DNA of 64,000 bases from Dermatemys mawii (GCA_007922305.1 ML677385.1:4180336-4244335), one strand, 5' to 3'; shown: positions 13,060-25,124, numbered from the stretch's first letter. Notes: generated by a model not told the origin, from the sequence alone. Program-made: numbers and translations.

Positions 13060-14035
13060 GCTGGCTAAATCGTCAGGCTTAATGAGTAGTGATCAGCAGC
13101 TTGAGGTCTAGTTGGCAGCGGGAACTAGGCAGAGTGCCCCACGTCTCAGTCCTGTTCAACATTTTCATTAATGACACTAAGCTGGGGGGAGAGTTAGATA
13201 CACTGGAAGGTAGGGATAGGATCTAGAGTGACCTAGACAAATTGGAAGATTGGGCCAAAAGAAATCTGATGACGCTCGACAAGGACAAATGCAGAGTTCT
13301 GCACTTAAGACGGAAGAATTCCATGCACTGCGACAGGCTGGGAACCAACTGGCTAAACGGCAGTTCTGCAGAAAAGGCCTGGGGAATTACAGTGGATGAA
13401 AAGCTGAAAAGGAAACAACAGCATACCCTTGTTGCCAAGAAGGTTAATGGCATATTGGGCTACATTCGTAGGTGCGTTGCCAGCAGGGAAGTGATTATTC
13501 CCCTATATTCAGCATTGGTGAGGCCACATCTGGAGCACTGAATCCAGTTTTGGGGGGCCTCACTACAGAAAAGATGGACAAATTGGAGAGATTTCAGTGA
13601 AGCACAACAAAAACGATTAGGGGGCTGAGGCACATGAGAGAACTGGACTTATTTAGTCTGCAGAGGAGAAGAGTGAGGAGGGATTTGATAGCAGCTTTCA
13701 ACTATCTGAAGGGGAGGGGGTCAAAGAGGATGGAGCTAGGCTGTTCTCAATGGTGGCAGATGACAGAACAAGGGGCAATGGTCTTAAAGTGTAGGGGGAA
13801 GTCTAGGTTGGATATTAGGAAAAGCTATTTCACACTAGGAGGGTAATGAAGCACTGGAATGGGTTATCTTGGGAGGTGGCAGAATCTCCATCCTTTGAGG
13901 TTTTTAAGACCCAGCTTGACAAAGCCATGGCTGGGATGATTTAGTTGAGATTGGTCCTGGCTTTGACGAGGGGCTGGACTAGATGACCTCCTGACATCTC
14001 TTCCAACCCTCATTTTCTATGATACTATAGGACTA
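13060..14035 (+). mobile_element. CR1 LINE 3' end, plus strand
   Basis: The reverse-transcriptase C-terminus is still readable at 13242-13541 (MEDWAKRNLMTLDKDKC, then VNGILGYIRRCVASREVIIP). The CR1 3' block follows (GGGCTGGACTAGATGACCTCC near 13970), ending in TCTATGATACTAT as CR1 copies do. The same subfamily recurs at 25420-26435 with a very similar start point, suggesting comparable 5' truncation. A nonsense change after the LEH block and indels inactivate it. Confidence 0.85.
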
Positions 14036-14908
14036 CATAAGAATCTAAAAATGGTCACACTGGATCAGATCAATGATCCAATGTAGACCAATAACCTGCC
14101 TTCCACATCCAGTCGACCAGTCTCAGATTCTAGCAGTCAGGCTTAGAGACACCCAGAGCATAGGGTTGTCCCCAAACCATCTTGTTTAATAAACATTGAT
14201 GGGCCTATCCTCCATCAACTTACCTATTTTTTGAATCCAGTTATACTTTTTGCCAACGAATTTTGTGGAGACCAAAAGTTCCACAGATTTATACACAATG
14301 TGTAGTCAAAGTACTTCCTTTCGTTTGATTTAAACCTGCTACCTATTAATTTCATTAGGTGACCCCTAGTGCTTGTGTTAATTGAAAGGATAAATAAAAC
14401 TTCCCTATTCACTGTCTTCATACTATTGATGGTTTTATAGAAGTCTATCATATTCCCCCCTCAATCATACCTTTTCTAAAATGAACGTCTCACTCTTTTT
14501 AATATCTCCTTGTATAGAAGTTGTTCTATACCCCTAATCATCTTTGTTGCCCTTTCGTGTAACTTCTCCTCTTATAATGTATCTTTTTCGAGTGGAGGCA
14601 AAAAAACTGCACATCTTCACTCAAAAAAGTGGTATTAGAAGTATGGGCATACCATGGATTTATATAGGGACATTATGTCGTCTATCCCTTTCCTAATGGC
14701 TCAAAGCATTCAGTAGTTTTTTTTTTCCAATGCTGCTGAACATTGAGCAGATGTTTACAAGGAACTATTCATGATGACTCCAAGACCTCTTTCTTGAGTG
14801 GTGATAGCTAATTTAGAACTCATCAGTGTAATATATATAAATTATACACACACATGAAGTGTTGGCATTATGCTTTTCAATGCGTATTACTTGCTCTTAT
14901 CAACACTG
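14032..14908 (-). mobile_element. CR1 LINE 3' end, minus strand (first of two tandem copies)
   Basis: The copy starts with the ACATAAGAATC...GGATCAGATC tail and continues with the AAACCTGCTACCTATTAATTT and GGTGACCCCTAGTGCTTGTG blocks of the turtle CR1 3' region. It breaks off where the next copy begins with the same tail sequence. Confidence 0.8.
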
Positions 14909-15712
14909 AACATAAGAATGGCCATACTGCGTCAGACCAAGGTCCATCCAGCCCAGTATCCTGTCTGCCAACAGTGGTCAATGCCAGGTGCCCTGAGTGA
15001 ACATAAAGATAATGATCAAGCGATCTCTCTCCCGCCATCCATCACAATGCTCTAACAAACAGAGGCTAGGAACAGCATTCCTTACCCATCCTGGTTAATA
15101 GGCATTAATGGACTTAACAGGGTTTAAGAGAGAACCACCATGAATTTATCCAGTTATAGTCCTAGCCTTCACAACCACCTCAGGTTGAATATGCACTGTG
15201 TGAAGAACTTCCTTTTATTTGTTTTAAACCTGATGCCCATTAATTTAATTTGGTGGCCCATTGTTTTTATATTATGGGAACAAGCAAATAACTTCCTTAT
15301 TCACCTTCTCCACACCACTCATAATTTTATATACCTCTATCATATCCCGCCTTGGTCCTAGCCTCTTTGATCTCTCCTCATATGGGATCCGTTCCAACCC
15401 CCTAATTGTTTTAGTTGCCCTTGTCTGAACCTTTTCTAATGCCAGTATATCCTTTTTGAGATGAGACCATGTCTGTACGCAGCATTCAAGATGTGGGCAT
15501 ACCATGGATGTATATAAGGCAAATAAAATATTCCCTGTTTTACTTTCTATCCCTTTTTAACAATTCCTAACATCCTGTTTGCTTTTTTAACTTTCACTGC
15601 ACACTGGATGGATGTCTTTAGAGAACTATCCACAATGATAGCCAAGATCTTTTTCCTGATTAGTTGTAGCTAAATTAGCCCCCATCATACTGTAATTCAT
15701 GAACAATCTTGG
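14908..15712 (-). mobile_element. CR1 LINE 3' end, minus strand (second tandem copy)
   Basis: The same family as the preceding copy restarts at ACATAAGAATGGCCATACTG and extends to about 15712. It is a head-to-tail neighbour rather than a duplication, since the two differ considerably. An RT C-terminal fragment is readable near 15272-15505 on the minus strand. Confidence 0.8.
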
Positions 15713-16810
15713 AAAAAAGAGTAAGCAGTGAGGTGGCAAAATTAGCAGACAATGCAAAATTAGTCAAGATAGTTAAGTCTAAAGCAGACTGTGAAGAGTT
15801 CTAAAGATCTCATAAAATTGGGTGACTGGGCAACAAAATGGCAGATGAAATTCAAAGGCTCTTACGTAAATTAAGTTGTTATGGGGTAAAAGGGAAGATC
15901 TTTTCATGGATTTGAGAACTGGTTAAAAGACAGGGAACAAAGGGTAGGAGTAAATGGTAAATTTTTAGAATGGAGAGGGGTAACTAGTGGTGTTCCCCAA
16001 GGGTCAGTCCTAGGACCAGTCCTATTCAGTTTATTCATCAATGAGTTGGAGGAATGGGTAAACAGTGAGGTGGCAAAGTTTGCAGATAACACTAAACTGC
16101 TCAAAATAGTTCAGACCAAAGCAGACTGTGAAAAACTTCAAAAAGATCTCATAAAGCTTAAGTGACTGGGCAACTGTGATAGAGGAGGGTCAGGGAGCTG
16201 CGGTAGAGTGCTTGAGGGGAGATATGTAAGCTCAGAGCTAATTGAGGCATGGCTCCCTGTGGACTAGGGAAGGTTGCAGGTTGATTGGAACACCTGCAAT
16301 CAATTAAGGCCCTGCTAAGAACCTAATAAAACTCCCTGCCTCAGGCAGACAGGGGAGGAGGATAGGAGTTGGAGCAGTTTGGAGGAGAGTTTGGAACCAA
16401 GATCACCCAGACCCTAGGTAAAGAGACACCTGACCTGTGTAGAGAGAGGGCAGGAAGCCCCACAAACTGAAGGGTAGGAGAGGGAAGTAGCCCAGGGGAA
16501 GGAATAGCTACTTCAGGTAGTTTACCGCTATCCTCAGGGCCCCTGGGCTGGGACCCAGAGTAGAGGGTGGGCCTGGGTCCCTCCCTCTCCACTCCCCCTC
16601 TTCTAGGATACTATTGGGGCAGTTAATACCCTATTCAGGGGCAAAAAATAGCTCCCTGAACCTCCCCCCCCCCCAAGAAGAGAAAGCGCGGGACTCATCA
16701 TAACAGTGCGAGCCATTTGCCACAGCAACAAAATGGCAAATGAAATGTCATGTGTATAAATGTAAAGTAATGCACATTGGAAAAAATAATCCCAACTATG
16801 TTTAAATGTT
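15700..16810 (+). mobile_element. CR1 LINE fragments, plus strand, split by a solo LTR
   Basis: 15700-15865 and 15866-16174 are plus-strand CR1 RT pieces. The second contains the GTTCCCCAAGGGTCAGTCCT motif that encodes the conserved VPQGSVLGP segment. The CR1 sequence stops at GGGCAAC (16174) and resumes at GCAACAAAATGGC (16725), continuing to about 16810. The interruption is the LTR listed separately. Confidence 0.8.
16175..16724 (+). mobile_element. Solo LTR inserted in CR1, 5-bp target duplication
   Basis: A 550-bp insert starts TGTGATAGAG and ends TTTGCCACA, so the termini are inverted (TGTG/CACA). The target site GCAAC is present on both sides (16170-16174 and 16725-16729), and the flanking CR1 reads through once one copy is removed. 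An AATAAA occurs near 16325. The interior is purine-rich, and no gag, pol or primer-binding sequence follows. Gypsy-type or retroviral origin cannot be distinguished from the LTR alone. Confidence 0.88.
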
Positions 16811-17167
16811 AAACAGTACAGATCCCAGTACGGATCTTTTAACCAGTTACTGAACCATGAGAGGACCTTCTGTCTTATCTCATGATGGCTTCCTTTGCTT
16901 AAGAGTCTTTCATAAGGGACCTCATCAAAGGCTTTCTGAAAATCCATGCGGATTGCATCCACACCTATCCACATGGTTGTTGATATCATCAAAAAGCTCT
17001 AGATTGGTGAGGCATAATTTTCCTTTACAAAAGCCATGTTAACTCTTCCTTGACATGTCGTGTTCATCTATGTGTCTGCTCATTCTGTTCTTTAATATAG
17101 TTTCAATCAATTTGCTTGGTACTGACATTACGCTTAGTGGCCTATAATTCCCAAGAACCTCTGGAGC

Positions 17168-17173
<6 letters not shown>

Positions 17174-17198
<25 letters not shown>
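17174..17198 (+). repeat. Poly-A tract
   Basis: 25 consecutive A residues lie within the minus-strand CR1 copy (poly-T on the element strand). It is likely a slippage expansion and polymorphic. Confidence 0.9.
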
Positions 17199-18751
17199 TG
17201 GCATCACTTAGCTATCCTCCATTCATTTGGTGAAGAGACTAATTTAAGTGATAGGTTACACACCACAGTTGTTAGTTCTGAAATTCTACAGTTGAGATCC
17301 TTCATAAAATTCTTGAATGAATACCACCTGCTCCTGGTGAAGTACTGTTAAATTTATCAGTTTGATCTAAAATCAGCTCCACTGACACATCAATTGGGAC
17401 AATTCATCAGATTTGTCACCTAAAAAAAATGGAGGTCTGAGGAGTGGGAATCTCTCTCACAATCTCTATAGCAAAGACCAAAGCAAATAATTCATTTAGC
17501 TTTTCCATAATAGCCTTGTCTTCCTTGAGTGCCTTCCTTCACACCTCAACTATCCGCTGACTATTTGGCAGGCTTTCTGCACTTTTAAAAAGTATTGCTG
17601 TTAGTTTGTGTGACTTTTGCTAGCTACTCTTCAAATTCTTTTTGGCCTAATTACAACTTTTATACAGAGTTTATGCTCCTTTCTATTTTCCTCAGTAGGA
17701 ATTGATTCTCAATTTTTAAAGTATGTGTTTTTTCCTCTAACTGCCTCTTTTATTCTGCTCTTCATCTATTGCAATGGGTTTTTTTTTTGTTTGTTTGTTT
17801 TGGTTGTCTTATTGGGGGGGTTTGTTTGTTCATGTTAATTAAGGATATACATTTAGTTTGAAACTATTATGGTAGGCTTTTTTTTAAGTTTCCAAACAGC
17901 ATGCAAGCATTTCGTTCTTATGACCATTCCTTTTCACTTACATAGATTCCTCATCTTTACGTAGCTCCCTCTTTTAATATGCTATTTTGATGGATCTCTT
18001 TGTTATTCCCCCCTGCAAGAATGTTACATTTAATTACATTATGGTTATTACTGAGTGGTTCAGCTATATTCACCTCTTGGACCAGATCTTGTGCTCCTTT
18101 TAGAACTAAATCAAGAATTGCCTCTACTGTGGGTTCCAGGACTAGCTGTTCTTAGAAGTAGTCATTAATGGTATCTAGGGATTGTACCTCTGCATCCCGT
18201 CCTAAAGGGCATATTCCCAATAAGGGGATAGTTGAATTCTCCCATTATTATTGCATCTTTTATTTTTGCAGCCTCTCTAATCTCCATAAGCATTTCTTAA
18301 TCACCATCCCGTTCAGGTGTTTGGTAGTATATTCCCACTGCTTTACTCTTATTCAAGCATGAATTTCTATCCATAGAGATTCTGTGGTACTGATTTTATT
18401 CATTTAAGATTTTTACTATATATCAGAACGCCATTTCTCTGACTCTCCATTTTCCAGCGCTCTATATTAACCGAACAACAAGTACATGGAGGTCCAGAAG
18501 CAGGTCATCTCTGCTATGGCCACTAGATGGTGCTGAAGCCTTGCACTTTTCCATTTTCTGGAGTATATGAATTTTTCATTATCCTATCTAGACCCAGTTC
18601 CAATTAGATCAGATAAACAGGGTTTCTCTGAGCCTATGCTTTCTCTCTCATATACAGCCATTCCCGAACCAGCACAACCTACTCTGTCATTCCTATATAT
18701 TTTATACCCTGGTATTACCATGTCCAATATCATCATGTGAAGGCCAAGACT

Positions 18752-18962
18752 AACAGCGCTCAAAAAAGAAAGTAGATATGTTCATGAAGAATGGCTATTA
18801 GCCAGGATGAGCAGGGATGGTGTCCCTAGCTTCTGATAGTCAGAAGCTAGGAATGGGCAGCAGGAGATGGATCACTTGATTACCTCTTCTGTTCATTCCT
18901 TCTAAAGTATTTGGCTTTGACCACTGAGGGACCTTTGGTCTGACCCAGCATGGCTGTTCTTA
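18752..18962 (+). mobile_element. CR1 3' tail, plus strand, nested in the minus-strand CR1
   Basis: The tail contains GGCTATTAGCCAGGATGAGC, the GATGGATCACTTGATTACC block, and the terminal GGTCTGACCCAGCATGGCTG ending CTTATG. The orientation is opposite to the host CR1. Confidence 0.85.
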
Positions 18963-20165
18963 TGGTGGTCATTCCATCAAGTTTCTGTGATGCCTTTTAT
19001 ATCAATAGCATCATTTAATATTAGGCACTTGCCCATCTTAGTGTTTTTAGATTTCTAGCACTTGTATATAAGCACATGTAAAATTTGTTAATATACAGCT
19101 GACAGCCTTCACCGAGGTAATTAAATGAGATTATTTTTTTTTAAACTCTCTCTCTCTGATTCCTCCTTATACTTTATCATCTTTTATCCTGTCCTCTTTA
19201 CTAGGCTAGAGTAACCTCTTTAATAAATCCTCCACTAAAGAATGTGTCTCTCTGAACCATGTGCTCCTCCACACCCATCCGCTTTCCCCAAGCTTTTAGT
19301 TTAAAAATCCCCTATAAAACTTTTTAAATTTTACATGCTACCAATCTGGTCCTGTTTTGGTTTTGGTGGAACCCTATCCTCCTGTATAGGTTGCTCCTTT
19401 CCCAAAAGTTTCCCCATTTCCTCATAAACTTAAATACCTCCTCCACCCACTACCATCTCATCCATGCATTTAGACCCTGCAATTCTGCCTAACTGGCCCT
19501 GAAATGTAGAAGTGGAAGCATATCAGACAATGCTAGCATGGAGGTTCTAAACTTAAATATCTTTCCTAGCAGCCTAAATTTGGCCTCCAGGACTGTCTTC
19601 TACCTTTTCCTATGTCACTGTACATGTACCACTACCACTACCGAGATGTCTCAAAACATCTACAATCTTCATCCACAGGAAGACAATTCACCATATATTT
19701 CTCCTGTTCCTCACAGAGCCATCTATCTATATTTCTAATAATCAAATCCCCCATTACCATTACTTATCTCTTTTTAGTAGCTCGAGTTCCCTCATGCAAA
19801 AGGAAATCCTCAGTGCAAGAGGATGCCATAACATCATCTGGAAGAAGGGTACCAACTATGGGATTGTCTCCCTCTGCTCCAGCTTGATGTTTTCCTTTAC
19901 AGAGGCTTTTATACCCTACAGCAGCATAGAACCTGTCAGACTGGACATAGGACTGCTCTACTGTGCCCTGGAAAGTTTCATTATGTACCCTTCCCCACTT
20001 TGCTCCTCCAGTTCGGCCACTCTGATCTCAAGACCCTGTATTCCATCTCTGAGGGCCAAGAGCTGCTAGCACTGAATGCACACATATGCCACCTCTCCAC
20101 AACAGAGGTAATCACACATGCTGCATTCAGTACAATACACTAGATCGCCCCCATTCTGCTTGCTG

Positions 20166-21272
20166 CACCTGTTTCTTCCCCTCCCAATACACAACAGAAA
20201 TACTTATTCAATACTTCTGCCTTGTCTGCATTATTACTGACAATTCTATCATTTCCATCTAGTAATGAATCAATTCAGATTCTTAATTTTATGTTAGAAA
20301 ATGATATACGATGCATTTCTTGTTTACTAGATGATTCATTTCTTACTCGATTTCTGTGAAGCTCTATTTTGATGGCAACTGGAATTCAATTAAAATGCAC
20401 AGAAACAGCATTTTATAATTAGTACACAAAACTCTTAAGTGTACTGGATACATAAAAGTTTGTCAAATGTGTTTCACATTTAATACTGCTCTATTAAACA
20501 AAAAAGTATGATTTATAATTAATTAATTGAACTTACTATTTCTGGTCACCATGTTCTTCTTCATTTTAGAAACAGATCTCATCCTCTCACACTTACGTTT
20601 TATTAATGGAATGGGAAAAGAAAAACAAGCTTTCCGCCCTTTTCAACTCCCAACTGCTTTCCTAACTTTAAAAGAACTAGTCATTGAACTAAAAGTGTAG
20701 AAATGAAGGAAGTATTTGCAGCTATTGCAGTCAAAAGCTTGTTTAGCACTTCAACAAACTCTGGTTCCAGGTGCTTCGCCAGTGACTTCTACTAATTCAG
20801 TGGTTTGCCTTTCTTTAAAGCTTCAACCATAAACACACATTGTTTAATTATTTTATTTAATGTAAATGATTTTTGTAGATTATAGTGAATTTACACCTTA
20901 AGACAGGGCATCATTTTCAAATTTTAAATAGGTTGGTTTTTTTAAAAATAAATTTTTTTTAAGTCAACCATTTTTATCCACCGTTATTACTGATTAGCAA
21001 CAAGCAATGACTTTCCCTGTGACAGCTTAAAAATTCTTTTTTTCTGTCTTCATTTTTATGTAAAAGTGAATAATTGTCTAACTATTCATCAAAATAGAAA
21101 TTATTTTAGAATCCATCTAAGCCACTAAAACATTTTTTTCTGCTTTTGACATTTTATACTTAATATTCAGTGTATTACCATTTGCAAATTATGAACAGAT
21201 TGCCAATGCTCTTTATCCCATGAAGAACTATGTATAAATGAGCTAGTGTATCATCCCACCATACCCTTAGAA
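20166..21272. other. AT-rich intron, unassigned
   Basis: No recognised repeat, splice-bounded exon or inverted ends. There are T/A homopolymer runs near 20935-20965. Confidence 0.5.
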
Positions 21273-21690
21273 CAGGGGTGGGCAAATGTTTTGGCCCAAG
21301 GGCCACGTCAGAATTCAAAATCGTATGGTGGGCTGGGCAGGGAAGGCAGTGCCTCCTCAAACAGTCTGGCCCCGCCCCCTATTTATCCCCCTCACACTTC
21401 TTGCTCCCTTACTGCCCCTCTGAGAACTCCTGACTCATTCACCCCCTCGTTCCTTGTCCCCTGACTACTCCCCCTCCAGAGACCCCTGCCCCTAACCACC
21501 CTCACCAAGACCCCACCGCCTGCCTAAGCCCTCATCCCCTGACTGTCCCAACCCTAGCCACACCTCCGCCCCCTGACATGCCCCCTAGGACTCCCATGCC
21601 TTAACTCCCCTGCCGTTCCTCGTCCCCCACCTTAACGCGCCTTTCCTCCCTCCCCCCCTTCCCGTTTTACTCCGCACGCCTCATCCTCAC
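21273..21690 (+). mobile_element. hAT MITE, left end and C-rich interior, truncated
   Basis: It starts CAGGGGTGGGCAAATGTTTTGGCCCAAGG, the hAT-type terminus also found (inverted) at the right end of the element at 62472-62931. The interior is C-rich, with CCCTGACT and CCCCTAACCACC blocks that recur at 63778-64000. Its right terminus is missing where Tigger-like sequence takes over. Confidence 0.7.
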
Positions 21691-22223
21691 TCCTTCCCCC
21701 TTCCTCCTGCCCGCGGCAAGGCAGCTGATTGCTGCTGGTGGGGCTGGGGGGAAGGAGCGAGGACACGGCATGCCTTCACCTCCCTCCCTGGCAATCAGCT
21801 AGTTTACTGCGGTCAGGAGAGATGGAAGAGGAGCAAAGACTCAGCGTGCAACCTCCTCCCTACCTCTCCTGCTCACGGCAAACAGCTGATTTGTGGTGTT
21901 CAGGAGGCAGGGCAGGGAAGGGGAGCCTGTGCGCCAAGTCCTCACTCCTCCTCCCTTCTGAACGCCAGAAGCCAGCTGATTGCCACAGGCAGGAGGCAGA
22001 GGGAGGTGGGGAAAGGCACTTATCTGCGGGGTCTGCTGGCAGGCAGGAGGCTCGGCGGAGGGTGGTGGTGGTGTAGGGATTCTGCAAGCTGTGGACAAAG
22101 CAGGCAGCCAAACGACATTATAGCAAAGCATTGCACAACTTTAAATGGAGCATGTTCTGTAACTGAGCAGGGATGTAAGATCGAAATAACGTTAAGCGAG
22201 AGGACATTAAGTGGGAAGTTACT
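21690..22223. mobile_element. Tigger-like MITE, right-hand part only
   Basis: The right end (TTAAGCGAGAGGACATTAAGTGGGAAGTTACTG, followed by TA) matches the right end of the complete copy at 49429-49988. The interior holds about four degenerate units of roughly 75-90 bp, each starting with CAGCTGATTG-like sequence (near 21724, 21797, 21883 and 21974) with GGCAGGAGGCAG. The left inverted end is missing. Confidence 0.72.
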
Positions 22224-22616
22224 GTATAACAAAACAGATACGATCAGGTTTTTTTAAAAAGCCTGAATGGAAAGTTAGTGAAAAATAGGCCCAACACTAA
22301 TAATTCTAAAAATACTTTTGGGATGGTAAAGAGTGTTATGATGTTCTCAAAAGTGAAATGACAAAATTATATAAAACAGATTTGAATGCCACACAGTAGA
22401 GTATACCATAGCAAAAAAATAATCACTTGCTGACAGACACAATGGTGAAAATCCTGAACTGTAGTTTACATCTGCTTAGACATAGCATCAGGAGGTCCCA
22501 AACATAATCAAGGCCAGCAATCCATCTGTGTGTTTTATAATCATATATTAAATGAGAAACAGCAGAACCATAAAACTCTTATTTGAGCTACACAGTACCT
22601 ACATACATGTAGAAGG
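22224..22616. other. Intronic sequence, unassigned
   Basis: About 0.4 kb of AT-rich sequence without recognisable features. Confidence 0.5.
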
Positions 22617-22786
22617 GACAGAGTTCTGTGGAACCTTAAAAGACTAACTAAAGTATTAGAGCATAAGCTTTTGTGGGCTAATACCCACTTTGTCGGATGC
22701 AAGCAGTCCGACGAAGTGGGTATTAGCCCACAAAAGCTTATGCTCTAATACTTTAGTTAGTCTTTAAGGTGCCACAGGACTCTGTC
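22617..22786. repeat. Near-perfect 80-bp inverted repeat with 9-base loop
   Basis: The left arm 22617-22697 and right arm 22707-22786 are reverse complements apart from a few single-base differences (for example an extra A in the left AAAA run, and T/C in ACTTTGTCGG). They are separated by TGCAAGCAG. Each arm is the same interspersed sequence (GACGAAGTGGG...AAAGCTTATGCTC...TTAGTCT...GGTGCCACAGGA) that occurs once at 36380-36510. The right arm continues as an ordinary copy to about 22825; the left arm stops near GACAGAG. Confidence 0.9.
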
Positions 22787-22825
22787 ACTTCTGCAATTCC
22801 AGGCTAACACGGCTACCTCTATGAT
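22787..22825 (+). repeat. Tail of the interspersed repeat forming the right hairpin arm
   Basis: The text CAGGCTAACACGGCTACC matches the usual end of this sauropsid repeat (compare CAGACTAACCCAGCTGCTAC near 36484). Confidence 0.7.
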
Positions 22826-24051
22826 ACATACATGTAAACTCATTACAGATTCACTTCACCAGCGTACAGCAGATTTTGCACTGGTGCCGTTTGAAACCTA
22901 CATCTCTCACTAACATTTGGCATATGATCCTTTGAAACTCAAGTCCAGAAACTTCTAAATGTTCTCACAGAAGTGGCTGAAAGCTGGTATAGTGAGAACT
23001 ATAGCAGTTGGGCCAAGTAATTCACCATCCATATAGTCTTCCTTATTCAACCAATTGAAGTGTTGCATATAAGTCAACTGCAGAATAAGGTTACGTGTTG
23101 AATTGCATCTTATATCATAATGGTCTAGGATACATACTTTACTGTAACTGAAAGCCTGTACTATTGCACAGGTCTACTTTGTGAAGTTAAAATGGCTGAG
23201 AATTTAAACACTAGAACTAGATAGTGACAGACAGCAAAGCCCAGTGATGGCTGAAGCTGGTGATATTCTAAACAAAAAGAGCTATTAACCCTGATAGTAG
23301 TAGTTTCATCGCTTCATATTGACAGAAATATTCTAAGCCTCAGAGTGAGAATCTTGGAATCTTATTATAGAGATGAGGTCTTTTACATGGCTTGGAGATG
23401 GAGCTCTTTCTTGCCATCCCTTCAAAAAAATCTTTTTTGCTTTCAGCAGCCTAATTGGTGATAGTTACCCCCAGAAAAAAAAAATTAAAAGCATTTCAAC
23501 AAAAGTAATCAAAAATTTACTATTACGTGATCTGCTCCTCTCCACTAAATATTTAATTACAAAGTACTTCACCTAAAATGCAATGGAAACAAACAATCTG
23601 AGCTGTAGGACTTCCTGTGGTCTTGTTGCACAACTTTTCTTTGACTCAGACATTGTAACCAAAACAAAAAGACATTTTACAAAATACACATTAAGAGGAA
23701 AATCCACACCTGAGAGGAAAATCTTTCTCTAACTCCATCCCAGGCAGCTTGGCAACTGCTGTTGTACCCTGGCATTGCAGTAGAGCCTACCTCTTTCTTA
23801 AGGGAGGAGGAAATGTTCCTCTGTATATTCCTATTATCATAATATATCTACATAGTCCTACCCTAAATAATTTTAGAATTAGAAAAGAGGATGGGGGGAA
23901 GTGATTTTCATAGCTATGTTCCAAAAATGATTGAAGCCCAACAGGAATATGTCGTGACAGCACAATTTAGAATAATGTCTCATTTGGATGAGATTAAGCA
24001 GCAGCAAAACTGGCCATTTTGTACCAGCCACACTGCTCTTGCAACAACAGA
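22826..24051. other. Intronic sequence, unassigned
   Basis: No repeat family, inverted ends or exon recognised. Confidence 0.5.
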
Positions 24052-24187
24052 ATGAAGGTTACTTACCTGTAACCAGCATTCTGTGAAACGACCTCTGCAT
24101 GGTCCCACTCTTGGTATGTGCAGACTATGCAGCTAGGACTTCACTGCATCCCAAGAGTAGGAATGTGCAGAGGCCACTTGAAGAAAA
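24052..24187. mobile_element. DIRS terminal-repeat remnant (short hairpin-like)
   Basis: The left part (GGTTACTTACCTGTAACC, then TGCATGGTCCCACTCTTGG) resembles the left termini of the DIRS copies here. The right part (CCAAGAGTAGGAATGTGCAGAGG, then CACTTGAAGAA) is its approximate reverse complement and resembles the DIRS right termini. Only about 136 bp remain, with no coding sequence between, so it is either an internally deleted element or a terminal MITE derived from DIRS. Confidence 0.6.
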
Positions 24188-25124
24188 ACACTACGATATT
24201 AACTCAGTACAAATATAAAACTTAAACACAAGTTACATTTATTTTACTAACCCATTTTAAATATCAAAATCTTTTGAACTGTGCAACAACAAAGTAAATT
24301 ATTTCTTTTAAACATATTATTTTAATTTAATTTAACACATTTTGAGCTAAGTTTAAAATCAAATACGCCTAACAAAAATATACAACTTTCTATGCACTCC
24401 AACAGGACAGTGAATTGTCTATTCCATAATCAGCATCTCTTCTGAGGTGAGCTATTAAAACATGAGCCAGACAAGTGATCCAAATCACAAAATGCTCTTG
24501 AATGTTTAACACAGAAATGATGCCTACAGCATAGTTAGAATAGATTGCTTGATAATTAAATCAAAGTGCAGGGAGAATTGGTTATTTAACCTGAAGGTTA
24601 CAATGAATCTCAGAGACTATGTATAGCATAATATCAAATCTCTGCTTTTTTTAAAAAAATCATCATCCCTTTTTAGTTCACTTGCTATCAGTTTTTAAGA
24701 ATGACCCCAGCTCCAATATCTCTTCTGATTGCACACTTCTCAGGTGGCTGCAAAGTAGTGGAGCCTCGGAGGGTATTAGTCCAGCTAGAGTAGCCCCCAC
24801 CAACTGGTCCTCCCCTGACCAAAGGAGGGAGTGACAAGTAAATCCATGAAGAATCAATAAAGTCTTTCCTCCTTCAAATTCCTTTTGTACACCTGCATGC
24901 AGGGAGCCTCCCTAGAGCTAGCATCACATAGTACATAATCCTCTCAGTGCCTTCAAATCCTGCCCTTTCCTCCACATGCAACAGCATATATTTTATCCAA
25001 CTACAAACAGTACCCCAATATCCAGTGGGGGAAGAGGCAGAGCAGAATTTGTCAAAGTACACTCTGACTTCATATGCTACTCAAAGGACAACAAAAAGTT
25101 GATATAAAGCTATCAGTCACAAAT
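24188..25124. other. Intronic sequence, unassigned
   Basis: AT-rich with a somewhat GC-richer stretch near 24720-24840. I see no supported feature. Confidence 0.5.

Larger units (their letters stand above)
16815..20165 (-). mobile_element. CR1 LINE, minus strand, extending into its 5' region
   Basis: The minus strand runs from the RT region (16815-17220, ACCAGTTACTGAACCATGAG) through the endonuclease region (about 17900-18730) to ORF1 near 19900-20060. There the minus-strand translation gives a coiled-coil-like segment rich in L, E and R (LRDGIQGLEIRVAELEEQSG). The right edge (AATGGGGGCGATCTAGTG on the minus strand, near 20150) resembles the CR1 5' end. At over 3.3 kb this is the longest CR1 here. 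It carries a 25-bp poly-A at 17174-17198 and a nested CR1 tail at 18752-18962. Confidence 0.75.

Noticed and set aside
21729..22257. Multiple overlapping frames near 22 kb
   Set aside because: All come from GC-rich repeat units of a Tigger-like MITE.
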